Assembly: GCA_023548195.1 (NCBI GenBank)
Contig: JAJHZJ010000014.1
Coordinates: 17,743,718-17,807,717 of the forward strand
Reading direction: 5' to 3'
Length of the DNA stretch: 64,000 bases
Source of the DNA: Bettongia penicillata ogilbyi
Lineage: Eukaryota > Chordata > Mammalia > Diprotodontia > Potoroidae
Of the stretch, positions 46,596 through 59,879 are shown one piece after another. The notes beneath the pieces were generated by a model. It was not told the DNA's origin and made no database searches. It worked only from the letters and a program-made list of their open reading frames with translations. Position numbers and translations under genes: made by a program. Every line of letters begins with the position of its first letter. Within the stretch, counting starts at the first letter, position 1.

Positions 46596-46946
46596 AAAAA
46601 CAAATTTATTTATTTTCAGTTTTCAATATTCACATTTATAAGATTTTGAGCTCTATATTTTTCCCCTTCCACCCCTGTGCCCTGCCCAAGATGGCACACA
46701 ATCTGATATAGGCTATACATGTACAATCATATTGAATATATTTAAATATTAGTAACATTGTGAAAGAAGAATCAAAACAAAAGGAGAAAACCATGAGAAA
46801 GAAAAAATAACAGAAAGAGAAAAAATAGTATGCTTTGATCTGCATTCAGACTCCATAGCTCTTTTTCTGGATGTGGGTAACATTTTCCATCATGAGTCTT
46901 TTGGAATTGTCTTAGATCCTTGCATTGTTGAGAAGGGATAAATCTA

Positions 46947-47940
46947 TCAAAGAAAGTCATTGCACAATGTTGTTGTTAATGTGTACGATGTTCTTCTGGT
47001 TCTGCTCACTTCACTCAGCATCAGTTCATACATGTCCTTCCAGGATTTTCTGAAATCTGCCTGCACATCATTTCTTATGAACAATAGTATTCCATTGCAT
47101 TCATACACCACAACTTGTTCAGTTATTCCCCAATTGATGGGCATCCCTCAATTTCCAATACTTGACCACCACAAAAATAACTTCTATAAATATTTTTTTA
47201 CATATGGATACTTTTCCATCTTTTATGATCTCTTTGGGATACAGACCTAGAAATGGTATTGCTGGATCAAAGGGTATGCAGTTCAATTGCTCTTTGAACA
47301 TAGTTCCAAATTGCTCTCTAGATTGTTGGAGCAGTTCACAGCTCCACCAATAATGCATTAATGTTCCAATTTTCATATGTATACATACATACATATGCAT
47401 AATATATGTGTGTATGTGTACATCTGTTTGTCTATCTATCTATTTATCTATGATTTTATTCCTTTCTAGCCCCATTCAATTTTCTCCAGAGGTCTACCAT
47501 ATCTAACTTTTCTGAAATTCTATTCAGCTCCTTAACTTCTTTCTCATTTATTTTGTGGTTAGATTTCTCTAGTTCTGAGAAGGGGAGGTTAAGGTCCCTA
47601 CTCATATAGTTTTGTTATCTTTTTCTTCCTATAACTGACTTAACTTCTCTAAGAATTTGGATGCTATTCTACTTGGTGCATATGTGTTTAGTATTGCTAT
47701 TACTTCATTGCCTATGGTACCTTTTAACAGGATGTAGTTTCCTTCATTATCTCTTTTATTTAGATCTATATTTTTTGTTTTTGCTTTGTCTGAGATCAGG
47801 ATTACTACACCAGTTTTTTTTTTTTTTACATCAGCTGAGGAATAATATATTCTACTCTAGCCTTTTACCTTTAGTCTGTGGATATCTCTCTGCTTCAAGT
47901 GTATTTCTTTATAAGATTCTGTTTTCTAATCCATTCTACT
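46947..47940 (-). pseudogene. ORF2 remnant of L1 H
   Basis: The C-terminal end is well kept in frames 47400-47119 (HYWWSCELLQQS, then CIPFDPAIPFLGLYPKE) and 47144-46947 (MPINWG to SEVSRTRRTS), which are offset by one base relative to each other. The endonuclease (47940-47456) is recognisable but has no long frame. RT is missing. Confidence 0.75.
47377..47451. repeat. (TACA)n/(TATC)n microsatellite at the RT deletion junction
   Basis: Tetranucleotide repeats TACA/TATG and then CTAT/TATC sit exactly where ORF2 sequence jumps from the C-terminal region to the endonuclease. Confidence 0.9.
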
Positions 47941-49104
47941 ATCTACTTCTGTTTTATGGGAGTTCATCCCATTCACATTCACAGTTGTGATTTTATTGAT
48001 TATTGATTATGATTGATATGATTATTAACTCTGCTTTCCTCTCCATCCTATTTTCCTCCCTGTTTATGCTTTGCTCTCTCCCTTTTCCCTTTCTTTCCTC
48101 ACCGGTGCTTTGCTTCTGATCACTACTTTCCTCATTCTGTCCTTTGTTCTATCAACCCCCTCTCATGTCTTTCCCCTTTCCCCTTTTTCCCTCCCTTCCA
48201 ACCACTCTCCTTCTTCTTTCCCTTTTCTCCTATTACGTCTCTCCCTTCTATCCACCCCCTACTTTTCTTTCTCCTTACTTCTCCTACTTTCTAAAGGGTA
48301 AGATAGATTTCTATATCCAAGTGAGTGTGGATGTTATTCCCTCTTTGAGACCAATCCAAGAGAGTAAGGTTCAAATAATGCTTGACTCCTTCCTTTCTTT
48401 CCCTCTCCTATAATAGGTCTTTCCACTTCTTCATCTGATGGAATTTACCCTTTTTGGCCTCCTCCTTTATGCTTTTTTCAGTACAATCCATTTTTTCATC
48501 CCTTAATTAATTTCGATCATCACATCAAAATCAATTCACACCCAGAACTTGTGTCTATGTATACCCCTTTTAACTACCCTAATAAAGATAGTTCTCAAGC
48601 ATTACAAGTATCATCTTCCCTTGTAGGAATGTAAACAGTTTAAGTTATTGAATAACTTTTTTCCCTTTCCTGCTTATTTTTGCATGCATCTCTTGAATCT
48701 TGTATTTGACGATGATATTTTCTGTTCAGTTCTGGGTTTTTCTTTCATTAGGAAGGTTTGTTAATTCCTTCTTTCACTGAATGCTCCTCTACTCATCTGA
48801 AGTATTATGGACAAATTTGCTTGGAAGTTGATTCTTGGTTGTACTCCAAGATCCTTTGCCTTCTGGAACATCATATTCCAAGTCTTCTAGTCCTTTATGA
48901 AGAAGGTTCTGGGACCTGCATAATACTGTTAGTGGTTCGATGATATTTAAATTGTTTCTTTTTGTCTCCATGCCATATATTTTGTGATAATTCTGAAGTA
49001 TACATTTGGGGATCTCTTTCAGGAGATGAATGGTGCATTCTTTCAATGACTATTTCACCTTCTGGTTCTAGCACCTCAGGACAGTTTTCTTGAATATTTC
49101 TTTT

Positions 49105-51900
49105 TTTTAAAATTTACTTATTTATTTTTAGTTTTCAACATTCATTTCAATAAGATCTCGAGTTTCAAACTTTCTCCCCATCTCTCCCCTCCCTCCACCC
49201 CAAGACACTGTACATTCTGATTACCCTTTCCCCCAATTTGCCCTCTCCTCTATCACACCCCTCTCTTCCCTTATCTGCATCTTCACTCTTTTCTTGTAGG
49301 GCAAGATAGATTTCTATACCCATTACCTGTATTTCTTATTTATCAGTTGCATACAAAAACAATTCTCAACGTTTGTTCTCAAATCTTTCAGATCCAAATT
49401 ATCTCCCTTCCTCCCTCCCCACATATCCCCACTGTAAAGGCAAGCAATTCAATATATATTATGCATGTGTAGTTATGCGGAAGACTTACATGAAATCATG
49501 TTGTGTAAGACTAATTATACTTTGGTCCATCCTGTCCTATCTGCCATTTATTCCATTCTCTCTTTTGTCCTTGTCCCTCTCCAAAAATGTTTACTTCTAA
49601 TTACTCTCTCCTTCCATTTGCCTTCCTTTCTATCTTCCCCACACACAGCCCACTTGTCCTTTTTACCCTACTTTCCTGTAGAATAAGATAGATTTTCATA
49701 CCAAATTGAGTGTGCATGTTATTCCCTCCTTATGCTAAATGTGATGAGGATAAGCTTCACTTTCTTCCTCTCATCTTCCCCCTTTTCCCCTCCATTGAAA
49801 AAGCTTTTGCTTGCCTCTTTTATGAGAGATAATTTGCCCCATTTTATTTCTCCCTTTCTCCTCCCAATATATCCCTCTCTCACTCCTTTTATTTTTTTTA
49901 GACATCATCCCTTCCTATTCAACTCACCCTGTGCCCTCTGTCTATATGTATATAATCCCTCCAACTACTCCAATACTGAGAAAAGTCTCAAGAGTTCCAA
50001 ATATTATCTTTCCATGTAGGAATGTAAACAGTTTAACTTTAGTAAGGTCCTTATGATTTCTCTTTCCAGTTATCTTTTCATGCTTCTCTTGATTCTTGTG
50101 TTTGAAAGTCAAATTTTTTATTAAGCTCTGGTCTTTTCATGAAGAATGCTTGAAAGTCCTCTATTCATTGAATGACCATTTTCCCTCTGAAGAATTATAC
50201 TCAGTTTTGCTGGGTCTGGGATTTGTGGTTTTAATCCTACTTCCTTTGACTTCTGGAATATCATATTCTAAGTTCTTTGATCCCTTAATGTAGAAGTTTC
50301 TAGATCTTATATTATCTTGATTTTATTTCCACAATACTAAATTTGTTTCTTTCTAGCTACTTGTAGTATTTTCTTCTTGACCTGGGAACTCTGGAATTTG
50401 GCTACAGTATTACTAGGAAGTTTTCTTTTCAGATATCTTTTAGGAGGTGGAGCCATTCAATATTTATTTTAGACTCTGGTTCTAAAATACCAGGGCAGTG
50501 CTCCTTGATAATTTCATGAAAGATGATGTTTAGGCTCTTCTTTCATCATGACTTTCAGGTAGCTCCATAACGTTTAAATTTTCTCTCCTGGATCTATTTT
50601 CAAGGTCAGTGGTTTTTTCAGTGAGATACTTCACATTTTTTTTTCTATTTTTTCATTCTTTGGGTTTTGTTTTGTAATTTCTTGGTTTCTCATAAAGTCA
50701 TCAGCTTCCATCTGCTCCATTGCAATTTTTAAAGAACTATTTTCTTCAATAAGCTTTTGAACATCCTTTTTCATTTGGCTAATTCTGCTTTTTAAAGCAT
50801 TTTTCTCCTCATTGGTTTTGTGGACCTCTTTTGCCATTTGGGTTAGTTTATTTTTAAAGGTGTTATTTTCTTCAGCATTTTTTGGATGTCCTTTATCAAA
50901 ATGTTGACTCATTTTTCATGATTTTCTTGCAATGCTATCATTTCTCTTCTCAATTTTTCCTCCACCTCTCTTACTTGATTTTCAAAATATCTTATGAATT
51001 CCTCCATGGCCTGAGACAATTGCAAATTTATTTTGGAGGTTTTGGATGAAGAAGCCTTTACTTTGATATCTTCCTCTACTGGTATGTTTTGTTCTTCCTC
51101 ATCCAAAAGGATGGAGGAAAATACCTGTTCACCAAGAAAGGAACCTTCTACAGTCCTATTTTTTTCTTCCTTTTTGGGCATTTCCCCAGCCAATTACTTG
51201 ACTTTTGAGTCCTTTGTGAAGTGGAGTATATACTCTAGCAACCTGTAAGTTCTGAGTTCCTCCAAGGTGACACAATCAAGGGAGAGGACTTTACTCCTCT
51301 CCTGGCCTATCCTGGCCTATGGTCTGGGAGCAACCACAAACTTTTCTGCCCAGAATATTTGAGTAGGATTCTCTCTCCATAACTGCCTCCAGTGCTCCTT
51401 CTCACCCCAGGGCTGCCATTCAGGGCTGAGATTCAGATCGACTGCTTGATTGCCCCAGTGTCTTTAGGCCGAGGGCATAAAAAATAGATGCTGCTACTCC
51501 CTTGTTCCAGGGCTAAGGTCATACTCTGATCCCTTTGACCCAGGTGAAAGAGCTTTCTCCCTGACCTTTGAAGATGTCTCTGACATTTTTGGGTTGAGGG
51601 ATCTGGGAACTGCAGCTGCTGGTCAGGATTCCACGCACTGAAGACTGCTCCATTCCTATCTCTGCTGCACTGCCAAAGCAGGGCTGTGCTTCGTGGGCTA
51701 GGCTCCACTCTGAGCCCAGTGCAATAGACCTCTCTGGTTGGCCTTCCAGGCTGCTTTGGGCTGGAAATCTCTTTCACTCTGTCTTTTTGTGGCTTCTGAT
51801 GCTCTAGAATTTGTTTAGAATCATTTTTACAGGTATTTTATGGGTTTTAGGGGGAGAGCTACAGCAAGTCCATACTTCTACTCCACCATCTTTTCTCCAC
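49105..51900 (-). mobile_element. ORF1-only L1 (HAL1-type) element I, inside ORF1 of L1 H
   Basis: Minus strand from 51900: 5' end 'gtggagaaaagatggtggag', 5' UTR (51900-51190), ORF1 relic (51181-50085), purine-rich 3' UTR with an 'aactttgagttc'-type end, and an A-rich tail at about 49130-49105. ORF1 of L1 H resumes on the far side ('caataatttgtaaaatatgctg' vs 'ttttcttgaatatttct'), so H was the target. A diverged duplication (about 9 of 13) is possible at the two edges. No ORF2. Confidence 0.8.
50085..51181 (-). pseudogene. ORF1 relic of element I
   Basis: Starts with MPKKEEKNRTVEGSFLGEQ, runs through the acidic linker and first coiled-coil part to a stop at 50909. The coiled coil continues in another frame (50912-50631: VHKTNEEKNALKSRISQMK, QKLIEENSSLKIAMEQM). 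The RRM-like and C-terminal parts (50620-50085) are present but broken. One frameshift near 50910 and further stops. Confidence 0.8.
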
Positions 51901-51904
51901 TCCT

Positions 51905-52044
51905 TTCTCAATAATTTGTAAAATATGCTGTGCAGGCTCTTTTTTTAATCATGGCTTTCAGGTTGACCAATAATTCTTAAATTATCTCTCCTGAATCTAT
52001 TTTGCAGGTCAATTGCTTTTCCAATGAGATATTTTATATTTTCT
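51905..52044 (-). pseudogene. ORF1 middle piece of L1 H
   Basis: RRM start region of ORF1 in antisense: 'gctctttttttaatcatggc', 'aataattcttaaattatctc', 'caatgagatattttatattt'. It lies between elements I and J and continues the ORF1 broken at 49104. Confidence 0.75.
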
Positions 52045-52829
52045 TTTTTCTTTGTTAATTAATTTAATTTTATTTTTCAAATTATCTCCCCATCTTTACC
52101 CTCCTCTAACCTCAAGAAGGCATGCATTCTAATTACCTCTTGCCCCAATCTGCCTTCCCTTCTTTTACTCCCCTCCCCTATTCTCATACTGTTGCCCTTC
52201 TGTTTTCCTGTAGGAAAAATAGATTTCTATACCTCTTTGCCTGTATATCTTATTTCCCAGTTGCATGAAAAAACAATTTTTAACATTCATTTATAAAACT
52301 TTGAGTTCAACATTCTCTCCCTTCCTCCCTCCCTCCACACCATTGAGAAGAAAAGCAATTCAATTTAGGTTATACATGTATACTCATGCGAAACACTTTC
52401 ATGATAATCATGTTGTGGTAATTCCACGTTCCTGTCCTGCCCCCCATTTATTCTGTTCTCTCTCTGATCCTGACCCTCCTCAAAAGTATTTTTTCTGATT
52501 ATCCTGCCCCTCTATTTGACCTCTCTTCTTTTATTTCCCCATCTTTTATCTCATTTCCTGTAGCATAAGATATATTTTCATACCCAACTGAGTGTGTAAA
52601 TTATTACCTCCTTAAGTGTCATCTGATGAGAGTAAAGTTCACTCATTTCCTGCCACCTCTCTCCTCTTCCTTCCAATGTAAAAAGTTTTTCTTTCCTTTT
52701 TTATTTTGTGTGAGACAATTTACCCCCATTTTACATTTCCCTTTGTCCTTCACCTAGTATATTCTTGTGTAATCCATTAATTTTATTTTTTGCCTATCAT
52801 TCCTTCACGTTCAACTCACTCTGTGTCTA

Positions 52830-52975
52830 TGTACACACACACACACACACATATGTGTATATATATATATATTTATGTGTGTATATATATAAGTATATAT
52901 ACATAAATACACACATATATACATATATTATATATATGAATGTCTGTGTGTCCACACACACACACAAAATTACAT
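52830..52975. repeat. (CA)n/(TA)n microsatellite in 3' UTR of element J
   Basis: Same position relative to ORF1 as in elements A, X and L, but expanded and mixed with TA. Confidence 0.9.
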
Positions 52976-53104
52976 GCATATTCTCTCCAACTACCCTAAT
53001 CCTGAGAAAGATCTCATGGATTACAAATATTATCTTTCCATGTAAGAATGTAAATACTTTAATACGTACTTCATGATTTCTCTTTCTTGTTTAAATTTTC
53101 ATAC

Positions 53105-54178
53105 TTCTCTTGAATCTTGTATTTGAAAGTCAAATTTTCTACTCAGCTCTGGTCTTTTCATCAAGAGTGATTGAAAGTCCTCTGTTTCATTGAATATCCA
53201 TTTTTAACTCCTGAAGTATTATACTCAGTTTTTCTGAATAGGTGATTCTAGCTCTTTTGTTCTCAGGAATATCATAAATCTTGTGTTGTCCTGATTGTAT
53301 TTCCATAATACTTGAATTATTTCTTTCTAGTTGCTTGCAATATGTTCTCCTTGACCTGGAAACTCTGAAATTTGAGTATAACTTTCCTAGGAGTATTCTT
53401 TTTTGGGATCTCTTTAAGTACATAAATTCTTCCCATTTCTATTTTAGCAACTGTTTCTAAAATACCAGGGTAGTTTCCCTTGATAATTTCTTGAAAGATG
53501 ATTTCTAGGTTCTTTTTTTTGATCATGGATTTCAGGAAATCTCCTAATTTTTAAATGATCTTCCTAGGTCTATTTTCCAGGTCAGAGATTTGTCCAATGA
53601 GATATTTCACATTGTCTTCTATTTTTTCATTCTTTTGATTTTGTTTTATAATTTCTTGATTTCTGATAAAGTCATTAGCTTCATTTTGCTCCATTCCAAT
53701 TTTTAAGGGATTATTTCTTTCAGTGAGCTTTTAGACCTTCTTTTCATTCTACAAATCCTGCTTTTTAAATGCATTCTTCTCCTCATTGGTCTTATGAACT
53801 TCTTTTGCCATTTGGGTTGGTCTATTTTTAAAGGTGTTACCGCTTTCAGCATTTTTTGTTTGTCTCCTTTTGCAGGCTGTTGACTTGTTTTTCATGATTT
53901 TCTTGCATCACTCTCATTTCTCTTCCCATTTTTCCCTCTACCTCTGTTACCTGACTTTCAAGGTCCTTTTTGAACTCTTCCATCACTTAAGACCATTTCA
54001 TATTTTTTGGGAGGCTTTGGACATAGAAGCCTTGGCCTTTCTATCTTCCTCCAGTTCTAAGCTTTGTTCTTCCTCTGGTTGTATGCTTTGCTCTTATTCA
54101 TCTGAAAGGATGGAAGAAAATAAATTTTCACCAAGAAAGCAGCCTTCTGTCGTCTTATTTTCTCCCCTTTTGGGGCAT
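53105..54178 (-). pseudogene. ORF1 relic of element J
   Basis: ATG at 54178-54176 in the same context as in the intact copy. Coiled coil, RRM-like part and C-terminal domain follow in order. Best frames: 53526-53317 (LEIIFQEIIKGNYPGILE) and 53423-53187. Many stops; non-functional. Confidence 0.75.
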
Positions 54179-54944
54179 TTTCCTAGCCAATTATTTGAAT
54201 TTTGAGTCTTTTGTCAAGTGGAGGCTTTGCTGCCCCAGGCTTCAGAGGTTTTGTGCAGTTGTTCTTTGAAATATCTCTAGAGAACTGTAAGTTATTAGTC
54301 CCTGCAAAATGGCATACTCAAGGGAGAGGTGTTTACTCCTCTCTTGGCCTGTGCTGTGATCTGTGAGCAATCACAAGCACTTTTTTCTGCCTTGGATCTG
54401 TAAGTAAGATTCCCTCTCCATGGCTACCACCAGCTCTGCCATGCCAGTGCTCATCTTCACCCCAGGACTGCCACTCAAGACTGAGACTCATATCAGCTGC
54501 TCAGTTACCCCAGGGTCTGAAGGCTGAGGGCTCCAGAAGTGGGTGCTGATATATCCCTGGCTGCCAGCTTGCTGGCACTGGGGCTAGCCCACCTTCCCCT
54601 CTCATGCAAGATCTCACTGATCTTTAAAGCTGTTTTTGGTATTTGTGGGTCAAGAAGTCTAGAAACCTGCAGCATCTGCCCATTATTCAGTGCCATGAAG
54701 CTTGGTCCAGTCCTGTCTGGGCTGACATGGCCCAAACTGGGCTGTGATCTACTCTGAGCCCAGTATGATAGATCATTCCTGTCGGCCTTCCAGGGTTGGA
54801 AATCTGTTTCACACTGATTTTTTGGCTTCTAGTGCTCTAGAATTGTTTAGAGTCATTTTTTACAGGCATTTTAAGGGCTTTGGGAGGCGAGCTCAAGTAA
54901 GTTCAGGGCTTCTACTCTGCCATCTTGTCTCCACTACTCTATGG

Positions 54945-55115
54945 TATTATTTTCTTCAGCATTTTTGGGTTTACTTTAGCAAGGTGTTGATTCATTTTTT
55001 TCTGATTCTCTTGCATCATTCTCATTTCTCTTCTCAAACTTTCCTCTATTTCTCTTACTTGATTTTCAAAATCCTTTTTGAGCTCTTCCATGGCCTGTGA
55101 CCAATTCATAATTTT
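54945..55115 (-). pseudogene. ORF1 N-terminal piece of L1 H
   Basis: Antisense coiled-coil start: 'ttattttcttcagcattttt', 'gcaaggtgttgattcatttt', 'gatttcaaaatcctttttga' type blocks as in the intact ORF1. It is the likely 5' remainder of L1 H; the 5' UTR of H is missing. Confidence 0.65.
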
Positions 55116-55769
55116 TTTTAAATTTTTCCTTCATTTAATTTTGTTGTATGACCAATCAGGCTTCTCCATAAGAGCTACTTGATTTTCTTTCTTTTTTTTA
55201 GAAAATTAATTAATTTTATTTATTTTCAGTGTTCTATAATCACTACCATATAATTTAGATTATTATTTTTCCTTCCCTTCCCCCTCCTTCCTCCCTCTCG
55301 CCATGAAATGGCATACAATTTTGTGTAAGTTCTACACATACATTCCTATTAAATACATTTTCACTATAGTCATGCTGTGTTGAAAAATTAAGTGGGAGAA
55401 ATCTTCTAACAAACAAAAACACAATGCACACACACAAATGATCTATGACATTCTGTGATTGAATTCTATAGTTCTATCTCTGGATGTGGAAGGCATTTTG
55501 CCTTAGAAGACCACTGGGAAGTTTTTTAATTCCTTGCATTGCAATGAAGTTCCAAGTCTACCAGAAAAAACTCTCACACACTGTGATCATTACTGTGCAC
55601 AAAATTTTCCTGGTTCTGCTCCTTTCACTCAGCATCAGAACATATAAGTCTTGCCAGGTCTCTCTGAAGCCTTCCTGTTCATCAATTCTTATATCAAAAT
55701 AGTATTCTACTGCATTCATATACCATAATTTATTCAGTCATTCCCCAGTTGAGGGGCATCCCCTTGATT

Positions 55770-58702
55770 TCCAGATTTTGGCCATGACAAAGAGTGCTAC
55801 TATAAATACTTTTGTACATGTAGGACCCTTTCCCATTTTTATGATCTCTTGGGGATACAGTCCTAGAAGTGCTATTGTTGGGTCAAAGGGTATGCATAGT
55901 TCCAAATTGCTCTCCAGAATGATTGGGTCAGCTCACAGCTCCACCAGCAGTGTATTAGTGTTCCAACTGTCCCACATCCTCACCAGCATTTATCATCTTC
56001 CTATTCTGTCATGTTTGCCAATCTGATAGATGTGATGTGGTACCTCAGAGTTGTTTTGATTTGCATCTCTCTGATCAAAAGTGATTCAGAGCACTTTTTT
56101 CATATGACTATAGATATCTTTAATTTCTTCCTCTAAAAATTGCCTGTTCATATCCTTTGACCACTTATCAATTGAAGAATGACTTGTATTTTGTGCATTT
56201 GACTCAGTTCACTATATATTCTAGAAAAGAGGCCTTCATCACTGACATTACCCATAAAAATTCTTTCCCAGTTTTCTACATCCCTCTGAATTTTGGTTGC
56301 ATTTGGTTTGGTTGTGCAAAATCTTTTCAGTTTAATGTAATCAAAATTATCCCTCTTGCACTTCATAATGTTTTCTATCCCTTTGTTAGTCAAAAATTCT
56401 TCCCCATCCCATAAATCTAATAAATACACTATTCCTTGCTCTGCCAATTTGTCCATAATGTCAATATTTATACCTAGATCATGTACCCATTTGGATGTTA
56501 TTCTTGTATATGGTGTCAGTCATTGGTCTATGCCTAGTTTTCACCATGCTGTAATCCAATTTTCCCAGCAATTTTTCTTGAACACTGGGTTCTTATCCCA
56601 GAAGCTGAGGTCCTTGGGTTTATCAAACAGTAGATTGCTATATTCATCTTCTACTGTGTCTTGAGTACATAGTATAATTGCTACTTTATAATACAATTTG
56701 AGATCTGCTAGAGCTAGGCCACCTTCCCTAGCATTTCTTTTCATTAGTCCCCTTGATATTCTGGACTTTTTGTTCTTCCAGATGAATTTTGGTATTACTT
56801 TTTCCATCTCTAGAAAATAATTTTCTGATATTTTGATTGGTATGGCACTAAATAAGTAAATTAATTCAGACAGAATTGTCATTTTTATTATATTGGCTCA
56901 GCCTACCCACAAGCAACTGATGTTTTCCCACTTACTTAGATCTGACTTTATTTGTGTCAAAGGTGTTTTGTAATTGTGTCCATATAGTCCCTGTGTTTGT
57001 TTTGGCAAATAAACTCCCAAATATTTTGTAGTGTCTATGCTAGATTTTAAGATTTCTCTTTCTATCACTTGCTGTTGGGCTTTGTTACTAATATATAGAA
57101 ATGCAGAAGATTTGTGTGGTTTTATTTTGTAACTTGCAACTTTGCCAAAGTTGTTTATCATTTCAAGTAGTTTTTACTTTAATCTCTGGGATTTTCTAAG
57201 TATATTATGATATCATCTGCAAAGAGTGATAACTTAGTTTCTTTTTTGCCTATTCTAATTCCTTCAATTACTTGTACCATATTGAATAATATTGGTGATA
57301 ATAGAACCCTTGTTTCACCCCTGATCTTATTGGAAATACATCTAGCTTATCATCATTGCATATAAAGCTTGCAGAAGGTTTAGGTAGATATTGCTTATTA
57401 TTTTGTGAAAAGTTTCCTTTATTCCTCTGCTCTCCACTGTTTTTAATAGAAATGGGTGCAGTATTTTGTCAAAAGCTTTTTCTGCATCTGTTGAGATAAT
57501 CATGTGGTTTCTGTTAGTTTTGTTGTTGACATGGTCAATCATGCTAATAGTTTTCCTAATATTGAACTAGCCCTACATTTCTGGTATTAATCTCACCTGA
57601 TCATAATGTATTATTCTTGTGATAAATTGCTGTATTCATTTTGCTAAAACCTTATTTAAAGTCTTGGCATCTATATTCATTAGAGAAATTGGTCTATAAT
57701 TTCTTTCTCTGTTTTGACTCTTCCTGGTGTATGTATCAAAGCCACATTTGTTTCATAAAAATAATTTGGGAGGATTCCTTCTTCCTCAGTTTTCAAAAAT
57801 AATCTATATAGTATTGGAATTAACTGTTCTTTAAATGTTAAATTTAAACTGTTGTTTAAATGTTCTTCAAATGTTCATTTGGAAATACATTTGGCCCTGA
57901 AGATTTTTTCCTGGGGAGTTCATTGATGGCTTGTTCAATTCCTTTTTTTCTGAAATGGGGTTATTTTAATATTCAATTTCCTCTTCTGTTAATCTGAACA
58001 ATTTGTATTTTTTTTTTAAATACGCACCCATCTCATTTAGATTGTGGAATTTATGGGCATAAGATTGGGTAAAGTAATGTCTAATTATTTTTTTAGCTTC
58101 TTCCTCATTGGAGGTGAGTTAACCCCTTTCATTTTTTATATTAGTAATTTGGTTTTATTCTTTCTTTTTTTAAATCAAAGTGACCAAAAGTTTATCAATA
58201 TTATTAGTTTTTTTCATAAAACCAACTATTGGTTTTATTTATTAATTCAATAGTTTTCTTAATTTCAATTTTATGAATGTCTCCTTTGCTTTTCTGCATT
58301 TCTAATTTGGTATTTACTTGGGGATTTTCTATTTGTTCTGTTTCTAGCTTTTTCAGCTGCATGCCCAAGTTATTGATCTCCTCTTTCTCTATTTTATTCA
58401 TGTAGGTATTCAAAGATATAATACTTCCCTTAAGAACTGCTTTTAAAATATCCTAGAAGATTTGGTTGATTGTCTCATTATTGTCATTCTCTTGAATGAA
58501 CTTGTTGACTGTTTCTATGATCTGTTGTTTAACCCACTCCTTCTTTAGGATTAGATTATTTAGTTTCCAATTAATTTTTGGTTTATCTTTCCATGGCCTT
58601 TTATTACAGATAATTTTTATTGCATTATGATCTGAGAAGGATGCATTGACTATCTCTGTCTTTCTTCACTGGATTGTGAGGCTTTTGTGTCCTAGAACAT
58701 GG
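55770..58702 (-). pseudogene. ORF2 (RT and C-terminus) of L1 K, broken
   Basis: RT blocks in order: [17 protein letters not shown] (57542-57342), the post-palm frame ASYKIKPHKSSAFLYI, LPKQTQGLYGHNYKT (57161-56898), then KFIWKNKKSRISRGL (56882-56541) and the C-terminal frame at 56456-56148. The FADD motif region (about 57210-57240) is present in sequence but out of frame. Small deletions and frame changes separate the frames. Confidence 0.82.
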
Positions 58703-59356
58703 TCAACTTTTGTATAAATGCCACGTACTGCTGAGAAAAATGAGATCCTTTCTATTCCCATTGAATTTTCTCCAGAGATATATCATATCTATGTTATCCA
58801 GAGTTTTATTTACCTCCTTAATCTCTTTCTTGTTTATTTTGAGGTTAGATTTATCAAGTTCAGAGAGGGGGAGGTTGAGGTCCCTCACTAGTATAGTTTT
58901 GCTCTCTATTTCTTCCTGTAACTCCCTTAACTTCTCCTCTAAGAATTTGGATGCTGTACACCTTGGAGCATATATGCTTAGTAATGATATTACTTCATTG
59001 TCTATTGTGCCTTTTAACAGGATGTAGTTTCCTTCCTTATCTCTCTTGATTAGATCTATTTCTGCTTTTGCTTTGTCTGAGACTAGAATTGCCAACCCTG
59101 CTTTTCTCACATAAGCTGAGGCACAATATATTCTGCTCCAACCTTTTACCTTTACCCTGTTCGTATCCCCCTGTTTCAAATGTGTTTCTTGTAAACAACG
59201 TATTGTTGGATTATGGCTTTTAATCCATTCTGCTATCCATCTCCGTTTTATGGGAGAGTTCATTCCATTCACATTCACAGTTATGATTACAATCTGTGTC
59301 TTTCCCTCCATCCTCTTTCCCACCATTTGTGCTTTTTGTTCTCTCTTCCCCTCCAA
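58703..59356 (-). pseudogene. ORF2: L1 K ORF2 N-terminus: endonuclease domain, open for 217 codons
   Basis: The frame encodes an apurinic/apyrimidinic-type endonuclease that in L1 nicks target DNA at T-rich sites. Visible catalytic blocks: TVNVNGMNSPIKR (metal-site Asn), RCLQETHLKQGD (Glu), ISLLSIYAPR (Tyr), VRDLNLPLSELDKS (Asp and Asn of the DxN block) and LSSTWHLYKS (His). The first residue of the usual 'GDFN'-type block reads RDLN here. The domain is complete almost to its end, then a stop comes at 58703; RT continues in other frames. The best-preserved endonuclease in the window. Confidence 0.85.
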
Positions 59357-59879
59357 AATAAAGTTTTAATTTTTGACCACCACCTCCCACAGTCTTCCCT
59401 TCCTTCTTTCAGCTCCTTTCCCTTTTACTCTTACTACTTATTCTCTCCCTTTTAGCTTTTCCTCCCCTTTCTTCCCCCTTCCCTTCCTACTGCCTATAGA
59501 ACTAGTTAGATTTATATACTTAATTAAGTTTATTGTTCCCTCCTTGAACTAAATCAGATGAGAGTCCCTCTCAAAAAATGCTCATCTCTCTCCCCTCTTT
59601 CCCTCTACTATAATTTTGTGCTTCTTCCTGTGATTTAATTTACCATTTTCTGCTTCTTCCTTTTCACATCTCCTGTTACAATCCCTTTGCATTTTTGAAT
59701 CAAATTTTTGTCTTCACATCATTTACTTAATGCCCGTTTTCTCTATGCATATCCTTTTTATATTTCATAATAGATGTACAATTCTCAAGATAAACAATTA
59801 GCATCTTCCCTTGTAAATAGGTAAACAGTTTGCCCAAATAGAATAACAAGTTTTTCTCTTCCCTTTTTCACCTTTTTAT

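Larger units (their letters stand above)
46600..49104 (-). mobile_element. L1 H, 3' portion, RT deleted
   Basis: Minus strand from 49104: ORF1 C-terminal part (49104-48660), inter-ORF region (48650-47945), endonuclease (47940-47456), then a microsatellite (47451-47377) where the whole RT should be, then the ORF2 C-terminal end (47376-46960) and 3' UTR to an A-rich tail near 46600. Upstream pieces of its ORF1 are at 51905-52044 and 54945-55115, with two ORF1-only elements inserted between. Confidence 0.75.
52045..54940 (-). mobile_element. ORF1-only L1 (HAL1-type) element J, inside ORF1 of L1 H
   Basis: Minus strand from 54940: 5' end 'gtggagacaagatggcagag', 5' UTR (54935-54185), ORF1 relic (54178-53105), purine-rich 3' UTR with a TA/CA microsatellite (52830-52975) and an A-rich tail at about 52045-52080. 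ORF1 sequence of L1 H flanks it on both sides, though about 270 bases of H are missing at the junction. No ORF2. Confidence 0.78.
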
